Shown here piece after piece: positions 24,021 to 32,420 of a stretch of 52,335 bases of DNA. The position numbers and the translations under genes were made by a program. Under the pieces are notes generated by a model. That model was not told the DNA's origin and searched no databases. It worked only from the letters and a program-made list of their open reading frames with translations. How positions within the stretch are numbered: the stretch's first letter is position 1; each line of letters begins with the position of its first letter. The stretch lies in contig CAZBYL010000008.1 of NCBI GenBank assembly GCA_964496275.1, positions 1 through 52,335 of the forward strand, read 5' to 3'. This stretch comes from CAZBYL01 sp964496275. Its GTDB lineage: Bacteria; Synergistota; Synergistia; Synergistales; Synergistaceae.

Positions 24021-26075
24021 ATGGGAGACTTCTTGAGGGAACCGCTCACATCGCTTAAAGGTGTCGGTCCCGCGAGGAGTCGGCTGCTTTCCGTACTCGG
24101 AGTAAAAACGGCCGAGGACATTCTTTGGTTTTTCCCCAGACGCTATGAAGACAGACGCAATGTTACAAAAGTCTCTTCTCTTGTCCCGGGGCGTCCGTCT
24201 GTTGTTTATGCTTCAGTGGACTGCATCGAACGCAGAAAACTGCAAAAACCAGGGCTGGAACTCGTGAAAGCAGAACTTTCGGATGAAACGGGAACTTTCT
24301 GCGCCGTCTGGTTTAACAGAAAAGGACTTGAATACATACTAAAAGAGGGGACTCCGATTGTTTTATACGGCGTCCCTTCGTTTCATGGTTCATACCTTGA
24401 ATTTGCGAGCCCTGAGTTTGAGCTTCTATCCGCAGGGGCAGCCGCAAAAGATTTCTGCTGCATAATGCCGATATACCCGTCAACGGCCGGACTTCCCGCA
24501 AAATGGTTCAGAAATTTTGCCTTTGACGTAGTCCGCAAAGCCGCTCCTCTCGCCGATGACGAATTACCTCCTTTTATAAAAGAGAAGAGAAAATTCCCGG
24601 ACTTGAAAGACGCGCTCATCTCAATGCACAGGCCGCAATCTCCCGAAGATTGGAAAAATGCCAGGCGCAGGATAGCGTACGGAGAACTTTTCGTCCTCTT
24701 GACCGCAATGGAAGTACGCAGAGCAAAACTAAAATCGCAGCAATCCGCCGCATTAGTTGATTGCAAAGGCGGGGTGTACTCTTCGTTTCGCGCCAATCTC
24801 CCCTTTGCGCTCACAGAGTCACAGGAAAAAGTTCTTTCGGAAATATTTGCCGATACCTCATCCGGTACGCCTATGTCGCGCCTTGTGCAGGGCGATGTCG
24901 GCGCCGGGAAAACTCTGCTTGCAGTCGGACTTGCGGCGGCAGCCTCAGACAGCGGAGTTCAGACGGCCCTGCTGGCTCCTACGGAGGTGCTGGCAGATCA
25001 GCTTTTTGCACAGATGAAAAAATATCTTTCCGAGTCTGGTGCGTCAGTCGTTCTGCTTAAAGGTTCTCAGAGCGCGAAGGAAAGAAAGAAAATAATATCG
25101 GAAATAGAGTCGGGCCTTGCGGATATTATTGTTGGCACACAGGCATTGCTGCAGGAAAGCATACCCTACAAAAAGCTCGGAGTCGTAATAATAGACGAAC
25201 AGCACAGATTCGGAGTCGCGCAAAGGGGCAGATTTGCCAAGATAACACCCGTGCCGCACATGCTGATGATGAGCGCCACCCCGATTCCGAGAACGCTGAC
25301 AATGACCCTTTTCGGAGATCTCGATATATCAGTGCTCAAAGATAAACCGGCCGGCAGACAAAAAATAGAGACAAGAATTGCAGGCACTTCAAAAATGCGC
25401 ACATTGCTGCGATTCGTTGCTGATGAGGCAGGAAGCGGAGGCAAAATATACTGGGTTTGTCCGAGGGTGAACGAGGACGGCGAGGAAACTGCCGCATCCG
25501 CCGAAACAAGATACAAATATCTCGAAAAACAGATGGGAGCGCTCGGTGTGGCTCTTCTGCACGGAGCAATGAACGAAGAGCATAAAAATTCTGCGCTGGA
25601 AAACTTCAAAAACGGCAAGGCAAAAATACTTGTAGCTACCACGGTAATAGAAGTCGGAGTGGATGTGCCGGACGCGTCCTTGATAATCATAGAATCTCCC
25701 GAAAGATTCGGCTTGTCGCAGCTGCACCAGCTCAGAGGACGTGTCGGACGCGGGACAAAACGCGGAGTATGCATCCTTCTTGTGCGGGAAGAGAGCCTTG
25801 TGCCGGAACGGCTGCGCGTATTGGAAAAAAGCTGCGACGGCTTTGAAATTGCAGAAGCAGACCTCGCGCAAAGGGGTGCGGGGGAGATAAACGGCTCATA
25901 TCAGCACGGAGATTGCGGATTTAAAACGGCAGACCTCTCAAAGGACATAAAACTAATAAAAGAGGCGAAAGAAGATGCTGCTTATATTGCGGCGACTGAT
26001 ATAAACCTCACTTCAAGCCCGAAATTGAAAGTAAAAATTGATGCTGAAACAGGTGACTTCCTTGGAATCGGGTAG
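24021..26075 (+). CDS. recG: ATP-dependent DNA helicase RecG
   Basis: A 684-residue helicase that remodels stalled replication forks. The N-terminal wedge/OB domain is seen around residues 10-150 (LTSLKGVGPARSRLLSVLGV; EDILWFFPRRYEDR). The helicase core follows: Walker A GDVGAGKT (about residue 290), DEQH box IIDEQHRFGV, SATPIPRTLTMTLFGDLD and C-terminal RecA motifs FATTVIEVGVDVPDA-like and QLRGRVGRG. The TRG-like tail motif near GDCGFKTADLS is in place. The length is normal. Confidence 0.97.
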   Translation: MGDFLREPLTSLKGVGPARSRLLSVLGVKTAEDILWFFPRRYEDRRNVTKVSSLVPGRPSVVYASVDCIERRKLQKPGLELVKAELSDETGTFCAVWFNRKGLEYILKEGTPIVLYGVPSFHGSYLEFASPEFELLSAGAAAKDFCCIMPIYPSTAGLPAKWFRNFAFDVVRKAAPLADDELPPFIKEKRKFPDLKDALISMHRPQSPEDWKNARRRIAYGELFVLLTAMEVRRAKLKSQQSAALVDCKGGVYSSFRANLPFALTESQEKVLSEIFADTSSGTPMSRLVQGDVGAGKTLLAVGLAAAASDSGVQTALLAPTEVLADQLFAQMKKYLSESGASVVLLKGSQSAKERKKIISEIESGLADIIVGTQALLQESIPYKKLGVVIIDEQHRFGVAQRGRFAKITPVPHMLMMSATPIPRTLTMTLFGDLDISVLKDKPAGRQKIETRIAGTSKMRTLLRFVADEAGSGGKIYWVCPRVNEDGEETAASAETRYKYLEKQMGALGVALLHGAMNEEHKNSALENFKNGKAKILVATTVIEVGVDVPDASLIIIESPERFGLSQLHQLRGRVGRGTKRGVCILLVREESLVPERLRVLEKSCDGFEIAEADLAQRGAGEINGSYQHGDCGFKTADLSKDIKLIKEAKEDAAYIAATDINLTSSPKLKVKIDAETGDFLGIG

Positions 26076-26105
26076 AGAAGAACCCCTATTCGCTAACATA
26101 AGCAC

Positions 26106-26134
26106 TTGTGAATACAACATTTTTTATGTACAAT
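26106..26134 (+). promoter_or_regulatory. Putative rny promoter
   Basis: TTGTGA, a 17-base spacer and TACAAT, about 120 bases before the rny start. An AT-rich imperfect palindrome TATATTTAAAAATATA lies between promoter and gene. Confidence 0.5.
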
Positions 26135-26252
26135 ATCGGCATCGGCGTGTAACACAAAATAATGGCTATATTTAAAAATATAAATAGAGCTGAAATTTCG
26201 CACTGAAAAATTAAAACGAACCATGACAATTGAGATTGAGGTGACATTGATA

Positions 26253-27794
26253 ATGTTATTACTGACAGCACTATTGTGCGCGGTCGCCGGACTTGCGGTT
26301 GGAGTCCTGGGCGGTTTCGCATACCACAGAAATATTGAAGCAAAAAAGTTTAAAGGGGCTCTATCCGAGTCCGAGCGCATAATTTCCGAAGCAATGAAAA
26401 AGGCCGAACAGTCAAAGAAAGACCTGGTTTCAGAGGGAAAAGAAGAAATTCACCGTTTAAGACAGGAAGTCGACAGAGACATCAAGGAGCGCCGCAACGA
26501 ACTCCAGCGTTCCGAAAGACGACTTGAACAAAAAGAAGAAAATCTTGACAAAAAACTGGAAAACATCAGCCGTAAAGAAGAGGAACTGCGTGCGCGCCAC
26601 GAGCAGGCACAGGATAAACTTAACGAGCTCGGCGAACGCGAGCAGGAACTTATCACCAAGCTTGAACAGATAGCTCAGCTTACACGCGAAGAAGCAAGGG
26701 AAGTACTTTTGGCGGAAGTCGAGTCCGATGCGAACCACCTTATAGGGCTCAGACTGAAGGAGCTTGAAGAACGTGCAAAACGCGAAGCCGACCGTAAAGC
26801 ACAGGAAATCATAGCTACCGCCGTTCAGAGATGCAGCGTGGAATTTACGTCGGACGTGGTTGTGAGCGTAGTGAACCTGCCATCCGATGAAATGAAGGGT
26901 CGTATAATCGGGCGTGAAGGACGTAATATCAGAACCTTCGAAACTCTTACCGGAGTTGATTTAATCGTAGACGACACCCCCGAAGCGGTAACACTCAGCA
27001 GCTTTGACCCCGTAAGGCGTGAAGTTGCCCGTCTCTCGCTTGAAAGACTTGTCGTAGACGGACGCATACACCCCGCGCGCATAGAAGAAATAATTGAACG
27101 CGCTGAAAAAGATGTTCAGGTACAGATTCTTGAAACAGCGGAGCAGGCTCTGCTTGAGACAGGAATAAAGAACATGCACGGCGAACTTACAAAGATAATA
27201 GGACAGCTCCGCTACCGTACAAGTTACGGTCAGAACGCGCTTGCACACAGTCTCGAAGTAGCCCACCTTGCAGGAGTTATGGCTGCGGAGATGGGGCTGG
27301 ACGAGATAAAGGCGCGCAGAGCGGGTCTGCTTCATGATATAGGTAAGGCAGTTGACCACCAGATAGAAGGACCTCACGCCAAGATAGGCGCAGACCTCGC
27401 CAAGAGGTACGGAGAGACCCCTGACATCGTAAATGCCATAGCGGCTCACCATGAGGACGAAGAACCGCAGACTATCTATGCCGTACTTGTGGCGGCAGCC
27501 GACGCGGTGAGCGCTTCACGTCCCGGTGCGCGCCGTGAAAGCCTTGATGCCTATGTTAAACGTCTTGAAAAGCTGGAAGAAGTAGCCAAGTCCTTCAGCG
27601 GAGTAAGCAAAGCCTTTGCTATTCAGGCCGGGCGCGAAGTGCGCGTTGCTGTTGCTCCATCCATCACCGACGATGGAGCCATGGAAAAACTCGCGTACGA
27701 TATAGCGCGCAAAATAGAAGAAGAAATGAGATACCCAGGGCAGATCAAGGTCACTCTTTTGAGAGAGACCAGGGCCGTGGAGTATGCGAAATAG
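26253..27794 (+). CDS. rny: Ribonuclease Y
   Basis: A 513-residue membrane-anchored endoribonuclease that starts mRNA turnover. It has an N-terminal transmembrane helix (first 25 residues), a long charged coiled coil to about residue 190, a KH domain (GRIIGREGRNIRTFETLTGVD) and an HD domain with the metal-binding H and HD residues (LAHSLEVAHLAG, AGLLHDIGKAVDH). The ATG at 26253 is chosen because GAGGTGA lies eight bases upstream; a start ten codons earlier is possible but lacks such a site. ymdB follows six bases later, the conserved rny-ymdB pairing. Confidence 0.97.
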   Translation: MLLLTALLCAVAGLAVGVLGGFAYHRNIEAKKFKGALSESERIISEAMKKAEQSKKDLVSEGKEEIHRLRQEVDRDIKERRNELQRSERRLEQKEENLDKKLENISRKEEELRARHEQAQDKLNELGEREQELITKLEQIAQLTREEAREVLLAEVESDANHLIGLRLKELEERAKREADRKAQEIIATAVQRCSVEFTSDVVVSVVNLPSDEMKGRIIGREGRNIRTFETLTGVDLIVDDTPEAVTLSSFDPVRREVARLSLERLVVDGRIHPARIEEIIERAEKDVQVQILETAEQALLETGIKNMHGELTKIIGQLRYRTSYGQNALAHSLEVAHLAGVMAAEMGLDEIKARRAGLLHDIGKAVDHQIEGPHAKIGADLAKRYGETPDIVNAIAAHHEDEEPQTIYAVLVAAADAVSASRPGARRESLDAYVKRLEKLEEVAKSFSGVSKAFAIQAGREVRVAVAPSITDDGAMEKLAYDIARKIEEEMRYPGQIKVTLLRETRAVEYAK

Positions 27795-27800
27795 GTTTGC

Positions 27801-28577
27801 ATGATGCGAATTCTGTTTATCGGGGATATTATGGGACGGCCCGGGCGGGAAGCAGTTGCCCGGGCTTTGCCCTTACTTCGCGCGGAATACGGCTGCTTTG
27901 ATTTTATAATCGCGAACTCGGAAAACAGCGCGGCCGGTTTTGGACTCACAGAAAAAGTGATGGATGAACTGTTTTCCTACGGTATAGACATACTCACAAA
28001 CGGGAACCATATATGGGACAAGAAAGAGTTTATGCCTATTCTCGACAGCGAGAAACGTGTGCTTCGTCCCGCCAACTATCCCGACGGAGTCCCGGGAAGA
28101 GGGTATGCCGTATTTGAAAAAAACGGCTGCAAACTTGCGGTGGTCTCTCTTCAGGGGAGAGTATTCATGCCCCCTATCGATTGCCCCTTTATAAAAGGCA
28201 AAGAACTGGCAGAAAAAGCGGAAGTTCCGGCAGTTTTTGTGGATTTCCATGCTGAGGCTTCATCCGAAAAGAGAGCCATAGCTCTGTGGCTTGACGGCAA
28301 AGTTTCCGCCGTCGTAGGCACACACACTCATGTTCAGACTGCGGACGAGGAGATTCTTCCCGGAGGTACGGCATTTATTTCGGATGTCGGCATGACAGGA
28401 GGGCATGGTGGGGTAATAGGCATGACATACGAGTCTGTTCTGCCCAAGTTTCTTACCGGAACGCCCTGCAGGTTTGAAGTTGCAGACACCAATGTCAGAT
28501 TTCAGGCGGTAGTAGTTGATATCGATTCTGAAACAGGAAGGGGAATGGACATTCGCCGAGTGAATATTCCCTGTTAA
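27801..28577 (+). CDS. ymdB: YmdB-family metallophosphoesterase
   Basis: A 258-residue calcineurin-type phosphoesterase of the TIGR00282/YmdB group. Metal-ligand blocks are GDIMGRPGREA, NSENSAAGFGLT, TNGNHIWDKKE and VGTHTHVQTADE. In Bacillus the protein hydrolyses 2',3'-cyclic nucleotides and affects biofilm and motility choice, and acts with RNase Y. Two adjacent ATG codons (27801 and 27804) could start it. A strong terminator follows, closing the rny-ymdB unit. Confidence 0.95.
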   Translation: MMRILFIGDIMGRPGREAVARALPLLRAEYGCFDFIIANSENSAAGFGLTEKVMDELFSYGIDILTNGNHIWDKKEFMPILDSEKRVLRPANYPDGVPGRGYAVFEKNGCKLAVVSLQGRVFMPPIDCPFIKGKELAEKAEVPAVFVDFHAEASSEKRAIALWLDGKVSAVVGTHTHVQTADEEILPGGTAFISDVGMTGGHGGVIGMTYESVLPKFLTGTPCRFEVADTNVRFQAVVVDIDSETGRGMDIRRVNIPC

Positions 28578-28586
28578 TAAATATTT

Positions 28587-28634
28587 AAAAGCGATGAGAG
28601 ACATTCAGAAAGAATGTCTCTCATCGCTTTTTTG
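28587..28634 (+). terminator. Rho-independent terminator of rny-ymdB
   Basis: AAAGCGATGAGAGACATTC pairs with GAATGTCTCTCATCGCTTT around a 5-base loop, followed by TTTTTTG and further T residues. Confidence 0.92.
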
Positions 28635-28747
28635 TTTTTTTGGTGCAAACTAATTTTTCGACAGAGAATCATCACTATTGTTTGCAAATTTGTTTGAGAT
28701 GTAAAAATAACTCCTTTCTTAAATAAGTTTACGATGTAAAGCAAAGA

Positions 28748-28771
28748 TGATAGTTAAAGTGTCTGATAGTT
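28748..28771. repeat. Direct repeat TGATAGTT x2 beside the NSS transporter promoter
   Basis: TGATAGTT occurs at 28748-28755 and 28764-28771, starts 16 bases apart, so 1.5 helical turns. The second copy touches the -35 element of the promoter at 28770-28798. It is a candidate binding site for an unknown regulator. Confidence 0.4.
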
Positions 28772-28798
28772 GTCTTTTTAAAGTATGTGTGATATACA
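28770..28798 (+). promoter_or_regulatory. Putative promoter of the NSS transporter
   Basis: TTGTCT, a 17-base spacer and TATACA, about 70 bases before the GTG start. The leader between them is AT-rich with no recognised riboswitch. Confidence 0.55.
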
Positions 28799-28865
28799 TT
28801 TCAAGCTACGTTATTTTTGCTTTATTATCTTATTTTTTTTGAAAACTCGGAAGGAGTTGTTTTGT

Positions 28866-30200
28866 GTGGCTGAATCGAGAGATCAGTGGGGCAGCAAATT
28901 CGGCTTTATCATGGCGGCAGCCGGATCGGCTGTTGGGTTGGGCAACATATGGCGTTTCCCGTATATTACGGGAAAGTATGGGGGAGCCGCGTTTGTTCTT
29001 GTTTATCTTGCGGTTGTATTGATAATAGGAATGTCCGTAATGTTGGCGGAATTGGCTATCGGCCGCAACGCAAAGCTTGATGCCGTAGGTTCGTTCCGCA
29101 AGCTCGGAGGCGGTATGTGGCCGCTTGTCGGATGGATGGGCTTTTTCTGCGGTTTTGTAATACTTTCATATTATGCGGTTATCGCAGGCTGGACATTCGC
29201 TTATATGTTCAAGTCATTCGGATCCCTCATGGAATCCGCAGCGGCAGGCAAAGCCGGAGACGTATTTGTCTCCTTTGTTTCCGATCCTGTACAGGCAATA
29301 AGTTACCATCTCATCGTTATGACCGTCGTTATAGCAATCATATACAAAGGGATCAGCGGCGGAATAGAAAAAAGCTGCAAAGTCTTGATGCCGGCTCTTT
29401 TTATAATTTTGATAGTCCTTATCATTCGTTCTGTAACACTTCCCGGCGCTGAGGCAGGTCTTGAATTTTATCTGAAACCTGATTTTTCAAAGCTCAACGG
29501 TGAAGCAGTGCTTGCTGCCGTAGGACAGGGCTTTTTCTCACTCTCCCTGGGTATGGGAGCAATGATTACCTATGGAAGTTATTTGGGTAAAAAAGAATAT
29601 ATGCCGACTATGACGCGTACAATCGTGCTGCTTGACACGTCTGTGGCGTTTATGGCCGGACTTGTTATATTCCCGGCAGTCTTTGCTTTTGGTGTTGAGC
29701 CGGGAGCCGGACCATCCCTTACGTTTATTACGCTTCCCGCAGTATTCGCAAAAATGCCCATGGGTTCTGTCTTCTCATGCGCATTCTTTACTCTGCTCTT
29801 TATAGCCGCGCTCACATCGGCAATTTCGCTGCTTGAGGTCGTCGTAACCTATGCCATAGACCAGTTGGGGTGGAGCCGTGCCAAATCTTCTTTGATAATG
29901 GGAATCGCTATTGCTGTGCTCGGAATTCCTTCCGCCCTCTCTGTAGGCGGACATGTTCCGCAGATTTCCGGCAAGGATTTTCTTGACGTATGCGATTTTA
30001 TAACGAACAACATTGTGATGCCTCTCGGCGGAATATTTATCTCCCTCTTTGTAGGCTGGTTCTGGACGGATGGAGCCAAGGCCGAAATTACGGACAACGG
30101 GAAGCTCGTGTTCCCCATGTACGCAATTTGGCTCTTCATTTGCCGCTTTGTCGCACCGGCCGTAATTGCCGTAATTTTTATAACAGGGCTGAAATGGTAA
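28866..30200 (+). CDS. Neurotransmitter:sodium symporter (NSS/SNF) family amino-acid transporter
   Basis: A 444-residue protein with 11-12 transmembrane helices. The NSS signature AAAGSAVGLGNIWRFPYI in helix 1 carries the unwound sodium and substrate site. Later blocks include GQGFFSLSLGMGAMITYGSYL (helix 6) and FIAALTSAISLLEVVVTY (helix 8). It would import an amino acid or amine with sodium. The GTG at 28866 is chosen because GGAAGGAG lies just before it; an upstream ATG in frame lacks a site. Its position directly ahead of the glycine-reductase operon suggests glycine, sarcosine, betaine or a related amino acid, as inference. Confidence 0.92.
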   Translation: MAESRDQWGSKFGFIMAAAGSAVGLGNIWRFPYITGKYGGAAFVLVYLAVVLIIGMSVMLAELAIGRNAKLDAVGSFRKLGGGMWPLVGWMGFFCGFVILSYYAVIAGWTFAYMFKSFGSLMESAAAGKAGDVFVSFVSDPVQAISYHLIVMTVVIAIIYKGISGGIEKSCKVLMPALFIILIVLIIRSVTLPGAEAGLEFYLKPDFSKLNGEAVLAAVGQGFFSLSLGMGAMITYGSYLGKKEYMPTMTRTIVLLDTSVAFMAGLVIFPAVFAFGVEPGAGPSLTFITLPAVFAKMPMGSVFSCAFFTLLFIAALTSAISLLEVVVTYAIDQLGWSRAKSSLIMGIAIAVLGIPSALSVGGHVPQISGKDFLDVCDFITNNIVMPLGGIFISLFVGWFWTDGAKAEITDNGKLVFPMYAIWLFICRFVAPAVIAVIFITGLKW

Positions 30201-30217
30201 AGCACTGACGATAAAAG

Positions 30218-30260
30218 CAAAAAAGACGAACCTGCGGTGTGAGGGGCTCGTCTTTTTTTT
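30218..30260 (+). terminator. Terminator between NSS transporter and grd operon
   Basis: AAAAAGACGA pairs with TCGTCTTTTT around an 18-20 base loop, followed by a run of T. It separates the transporter from the riboswitch-controlled operon. A second small hairpin (GCACTTT/AAAGTGC, about 30262-30283) follows. Confidence 0.8.
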
Positions 30261-30386
30261 GTGCACTTTTACCTGCGAAAGTGCTGTGAAATATTTAACA
30301 AACTATAGAGTCTGCGTTAATAATTACTGTTGGTTTAGCAAAACACATTCGATTGTGCGTATATTTAAGAAAAACGATTTATGCTG

Positions 30387-30414
30387 TTGACATTATCGCT
30401 CCGATTGTTATACT
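30387..30414 (+). promoter_or_regulatory. Strong promoter of the grd operon
   Basis: Perfect TTGACA, a 16-base spacer and TATACT. Transcription would start near 30421, a few bases before the riboswitch aptamer. Confidence 0.8.
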
Positions 30415-30431
30415 AAGGCAAACTGGGTGAT

Positions 30432-30531
30432 GGCGGTAAGAGAGTCTCAAATAATTGCTGCAATGGGTTATTTGGGCGCCGAAGGGGCAAGGTTGAATAG
30501 ACTGAAACTCTCAGGCATAAGGATTACCGTC
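30432..30531 (+). promoter_or_regulatory. Glycine riboswitch (single aptamer)
   Basis: The conserved glycine-aptamer blocks occur in order: GAGAG at 30440, GCGCCGAAGGGGCAA ending at 30490 and ACTCTCAGGCATAAGGA at 30507-30523. The outer P1 helix closes as GGCGGTAA (30432-30439) with TTACCGTC (30524-30531). Only one complete aptamer is seen, not the common tandem pair; the sequence just after it may include a partial ghost helix. No terminator follows before grdX, so control may act on translation initiation. It binds free glycine and in this position would switch on glycine catabolism when glycine is plentiful. Confidence 0.9.
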
Positions 30532-30619
30532 GGACAGGACTCTGAATTCCGTCTACAGTCTCAATCTTTGGCTTGTCGGAGGGATTGACAGAGGAAACTT
30601 TACCTAAGGTGGGGTTCCT

Positions 30620-31075
30620 ATGTCTGTCTCTTCTTGTGTATTTACTTGTATAACGAACAATCCCGACCTTTCGAACTGCATATCAGATTTTGTACTTATA
30701 GAAGGTACTGCTCTTGATGTTATGACCAGAGCACGCGACCTTGTGCATATGGGGTGGCAGCTTGCTGCTAATCCTCTTTACGGAAACTTTAAGCCCAATC
30801 AACAGCCCTATCGCACCTTGGTTCTTCATAAGGATAAAAAAACACAAAACTCTTCTGCCGATATCGAGTCTCTGAAACTTCTCGATGACGCAATGACAAT
30901 ATACAGAACCTCTCCCGTAATAAGAAAGCCCTTCGAACTTCCTGTTGATATAGACAAGGATTTTCGCTACTTGGACTTTGTCTTGATGGAAGAAACCTTC
31001 CGTCAGACCGGGATACTGAAAGCCGAGCTGCACAGAACTGTAGTTATGCCGCAGCCGGCGCCCAAATCTTGCTAG
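30620..31075 (+). CDS. grdX: GrdX family protein
   Basis: A 151-residue protein with the GrdX pattern: an N-terminal TCITNNP, then ALDVMTRARDLVHMGWQLAANPLYGNFKPNQQPYRTLVL. GrdX is a small protein of unknown function found at the head of glycine reductase operons. The ATG follows AAGGTGGGG. It is the first gene after the glycine riboswitch and is 36 bases ahead of grdE. Function is not known; the position indicates a role in expression or maturation of the reductase. Confidence 0.9.
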   Translation: MSVSSCVFTCITNNPDLSNCISDFVLIEGTALDVMTRARDLVHMGWQLAANPLYGNFKPNQQPYRTLVLHKDKKTQNSSADIESLKLLDDAMTIYRTSPVIRKPFELPVDIDKDFRYLDFVLMEETFRQTGILKAELHRTVVMPQPAPKSC

Positions 31076-31111
31076 TTACAAAATAGTAACAACAATAGAA
31101 GGAGGAATTCC

Positions 31112-32404
31112 ATGAAACTGGAACTGCTCAAAGCACACGTAAAGGGAATCGCATGGGGAGATAAGACACAGCTCCTCGCGGACGGAACGCTCCAGGTCAA
31201 CAAGAGTGAACTTCTTGAACTCGTCGCAGACGAGAACTTCAAGTCACTTAACGCAGACATGGCACGTCCCGGAGAAAGCGTCAGAATCACACCGGTAAAG
31301 GATGCAGTAGAACCGCGCTGCAAAGTAGAGGGAACAGGCGAAGTATTCCCCGGAATGATCAGCGATGTCGAGACAGTCGGAAACGGCAAAACATTTGTAC
31401 TCGAAGGCGCAGCAGTAGTAACATGCGGCCGTATCGTCGGATTCCAGGAAGGTATCGTTGACATGAGCGGAGAGGGCGCGAAGTACACACCGTTCTCAAA
31501 GACACTCAACATCGTCCTTGTATTCGAGCCCAAAGAGGGTATTGAAGTTTACGCCTATGAGAAGGCATGCCGCCTCGCAGGATTCAAAGCAGCTCTCTAT
31601 CTTGCACAGAGCGCCTACAAAGCCGGAGCAAAGGCAGACGAGACAAAGACATATGAAATCCCCGCATTCGCAGAGAGCATGAAGGCCTACCCGGAACTTC
31701 CGAAAGTCGCTTATGTATACATGCTTCAGACACAGGGACTTCTCCATGACACATATGTTTACGGAATTGATGCGAAGAAAATTCTTCCTTCACTTATTCA
31801 CCCCAACGAGACAATGGACGGCGCTATCGTTTCCGGAAACTGCGTTTCCGCATGCGACAAGAACAGCACATATGTCCACCTCAACAACCCCGTCATTCGC
31901 TCACTCTATGAACGTCACGGAAAAGATATCAACTTTGTCGGCGTAATCATCACAAACGAAAACGTAACACTTGCCGACAAGCGCCGCAGCTCATCCTATG
32001 CCATTAAGCTCGCAACAATGCTCGGCGTAGACGGCGTAGTCATCAGCGAAGAAGGCTTCGGCAACCCTGATGCAGACCTTATCATGAACTGCCGCAAGGC
32101 CGAAACAGCAGGCATTAAGACAGCTCTCGTAACAGACGAATATGCCGGCCGTGACGGCGCAAGCCAGTCACTCGCGGACGCGACAAAAGAAGCTACAGCA
32201 GTCGTAACAGCAGGCAACGCAAACGAAATGGTCTATCTCCCGAAACTTGACAAACTTATCGGATTCACCGATTACGTTGATGTCATCGCGGGCGGATTTG
32301 ACGGTTCACTCCATGCCGACGGCACAATAGAAGTTGAGCTTCAGGCAATAACAGGCGCGACATGCGAGCTCGGCTTCAACAAGCTCGGCGCGCAGACGTG
32401 GTAG
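31112..32404 (+). CDS. grdE: Glycine reductase component B, GrdE proprotein
   Basis: A 430-residue proprotein that is cleaved to the alpha and beta subunits of protein B. The cleavage/pyruvoyl site is Cys244 within IVSGNCVSACDKNST. The pyruvoyl forms a Schiff base with glycine's amino group so that GrdB's selenol can displace it. GGAGGAATTCC precedes the ATG. It shares the full domain layout with the left paralogue at 386-1675. Codon use is strongly biased (ACA for Thr, GCA for Ala, CTC for Leu), as in highly expressed genes. Confidence 0.97.
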   Translation: MKLELLKAHVKGIAWGDKTQLLADGTLQVNKSELLELVADENFKSLNADMARPGESVRITPVKDAVEPRCKVEGTGEVFPGMISDVETVGNGKTFVLEGAAVVTCGRIVGFQEGIVDMSGEGAKYTPFSKTLNIVLVFEPKEGIEVYAYEKACRLAGFKAALYLAQSAYKAGAKADETKTYEIPAFAESMKAYPELPKVAYVYMLQTQGLLHDTYVYGIDAKKILPSLIHPNETMDGAIVSGNCVSACDKNSTYVHLNNPVIRSLYERHGKDINFVGVIITNENVTLADKRRSSSYAIKLATMLGVDGVVISEEGFGNPDADLIMNCRKAETAGIKTALVTDEYAGRDGASQSLADATKEATAVVTAGNANEMVYLPKLDKLIGFTDYVDVIAGGFDGSLHADGTIEVELQAITGATCELGFNKLGAQTW

Positions 32405-32420
32405 CGGAGGAGGAAGACCC

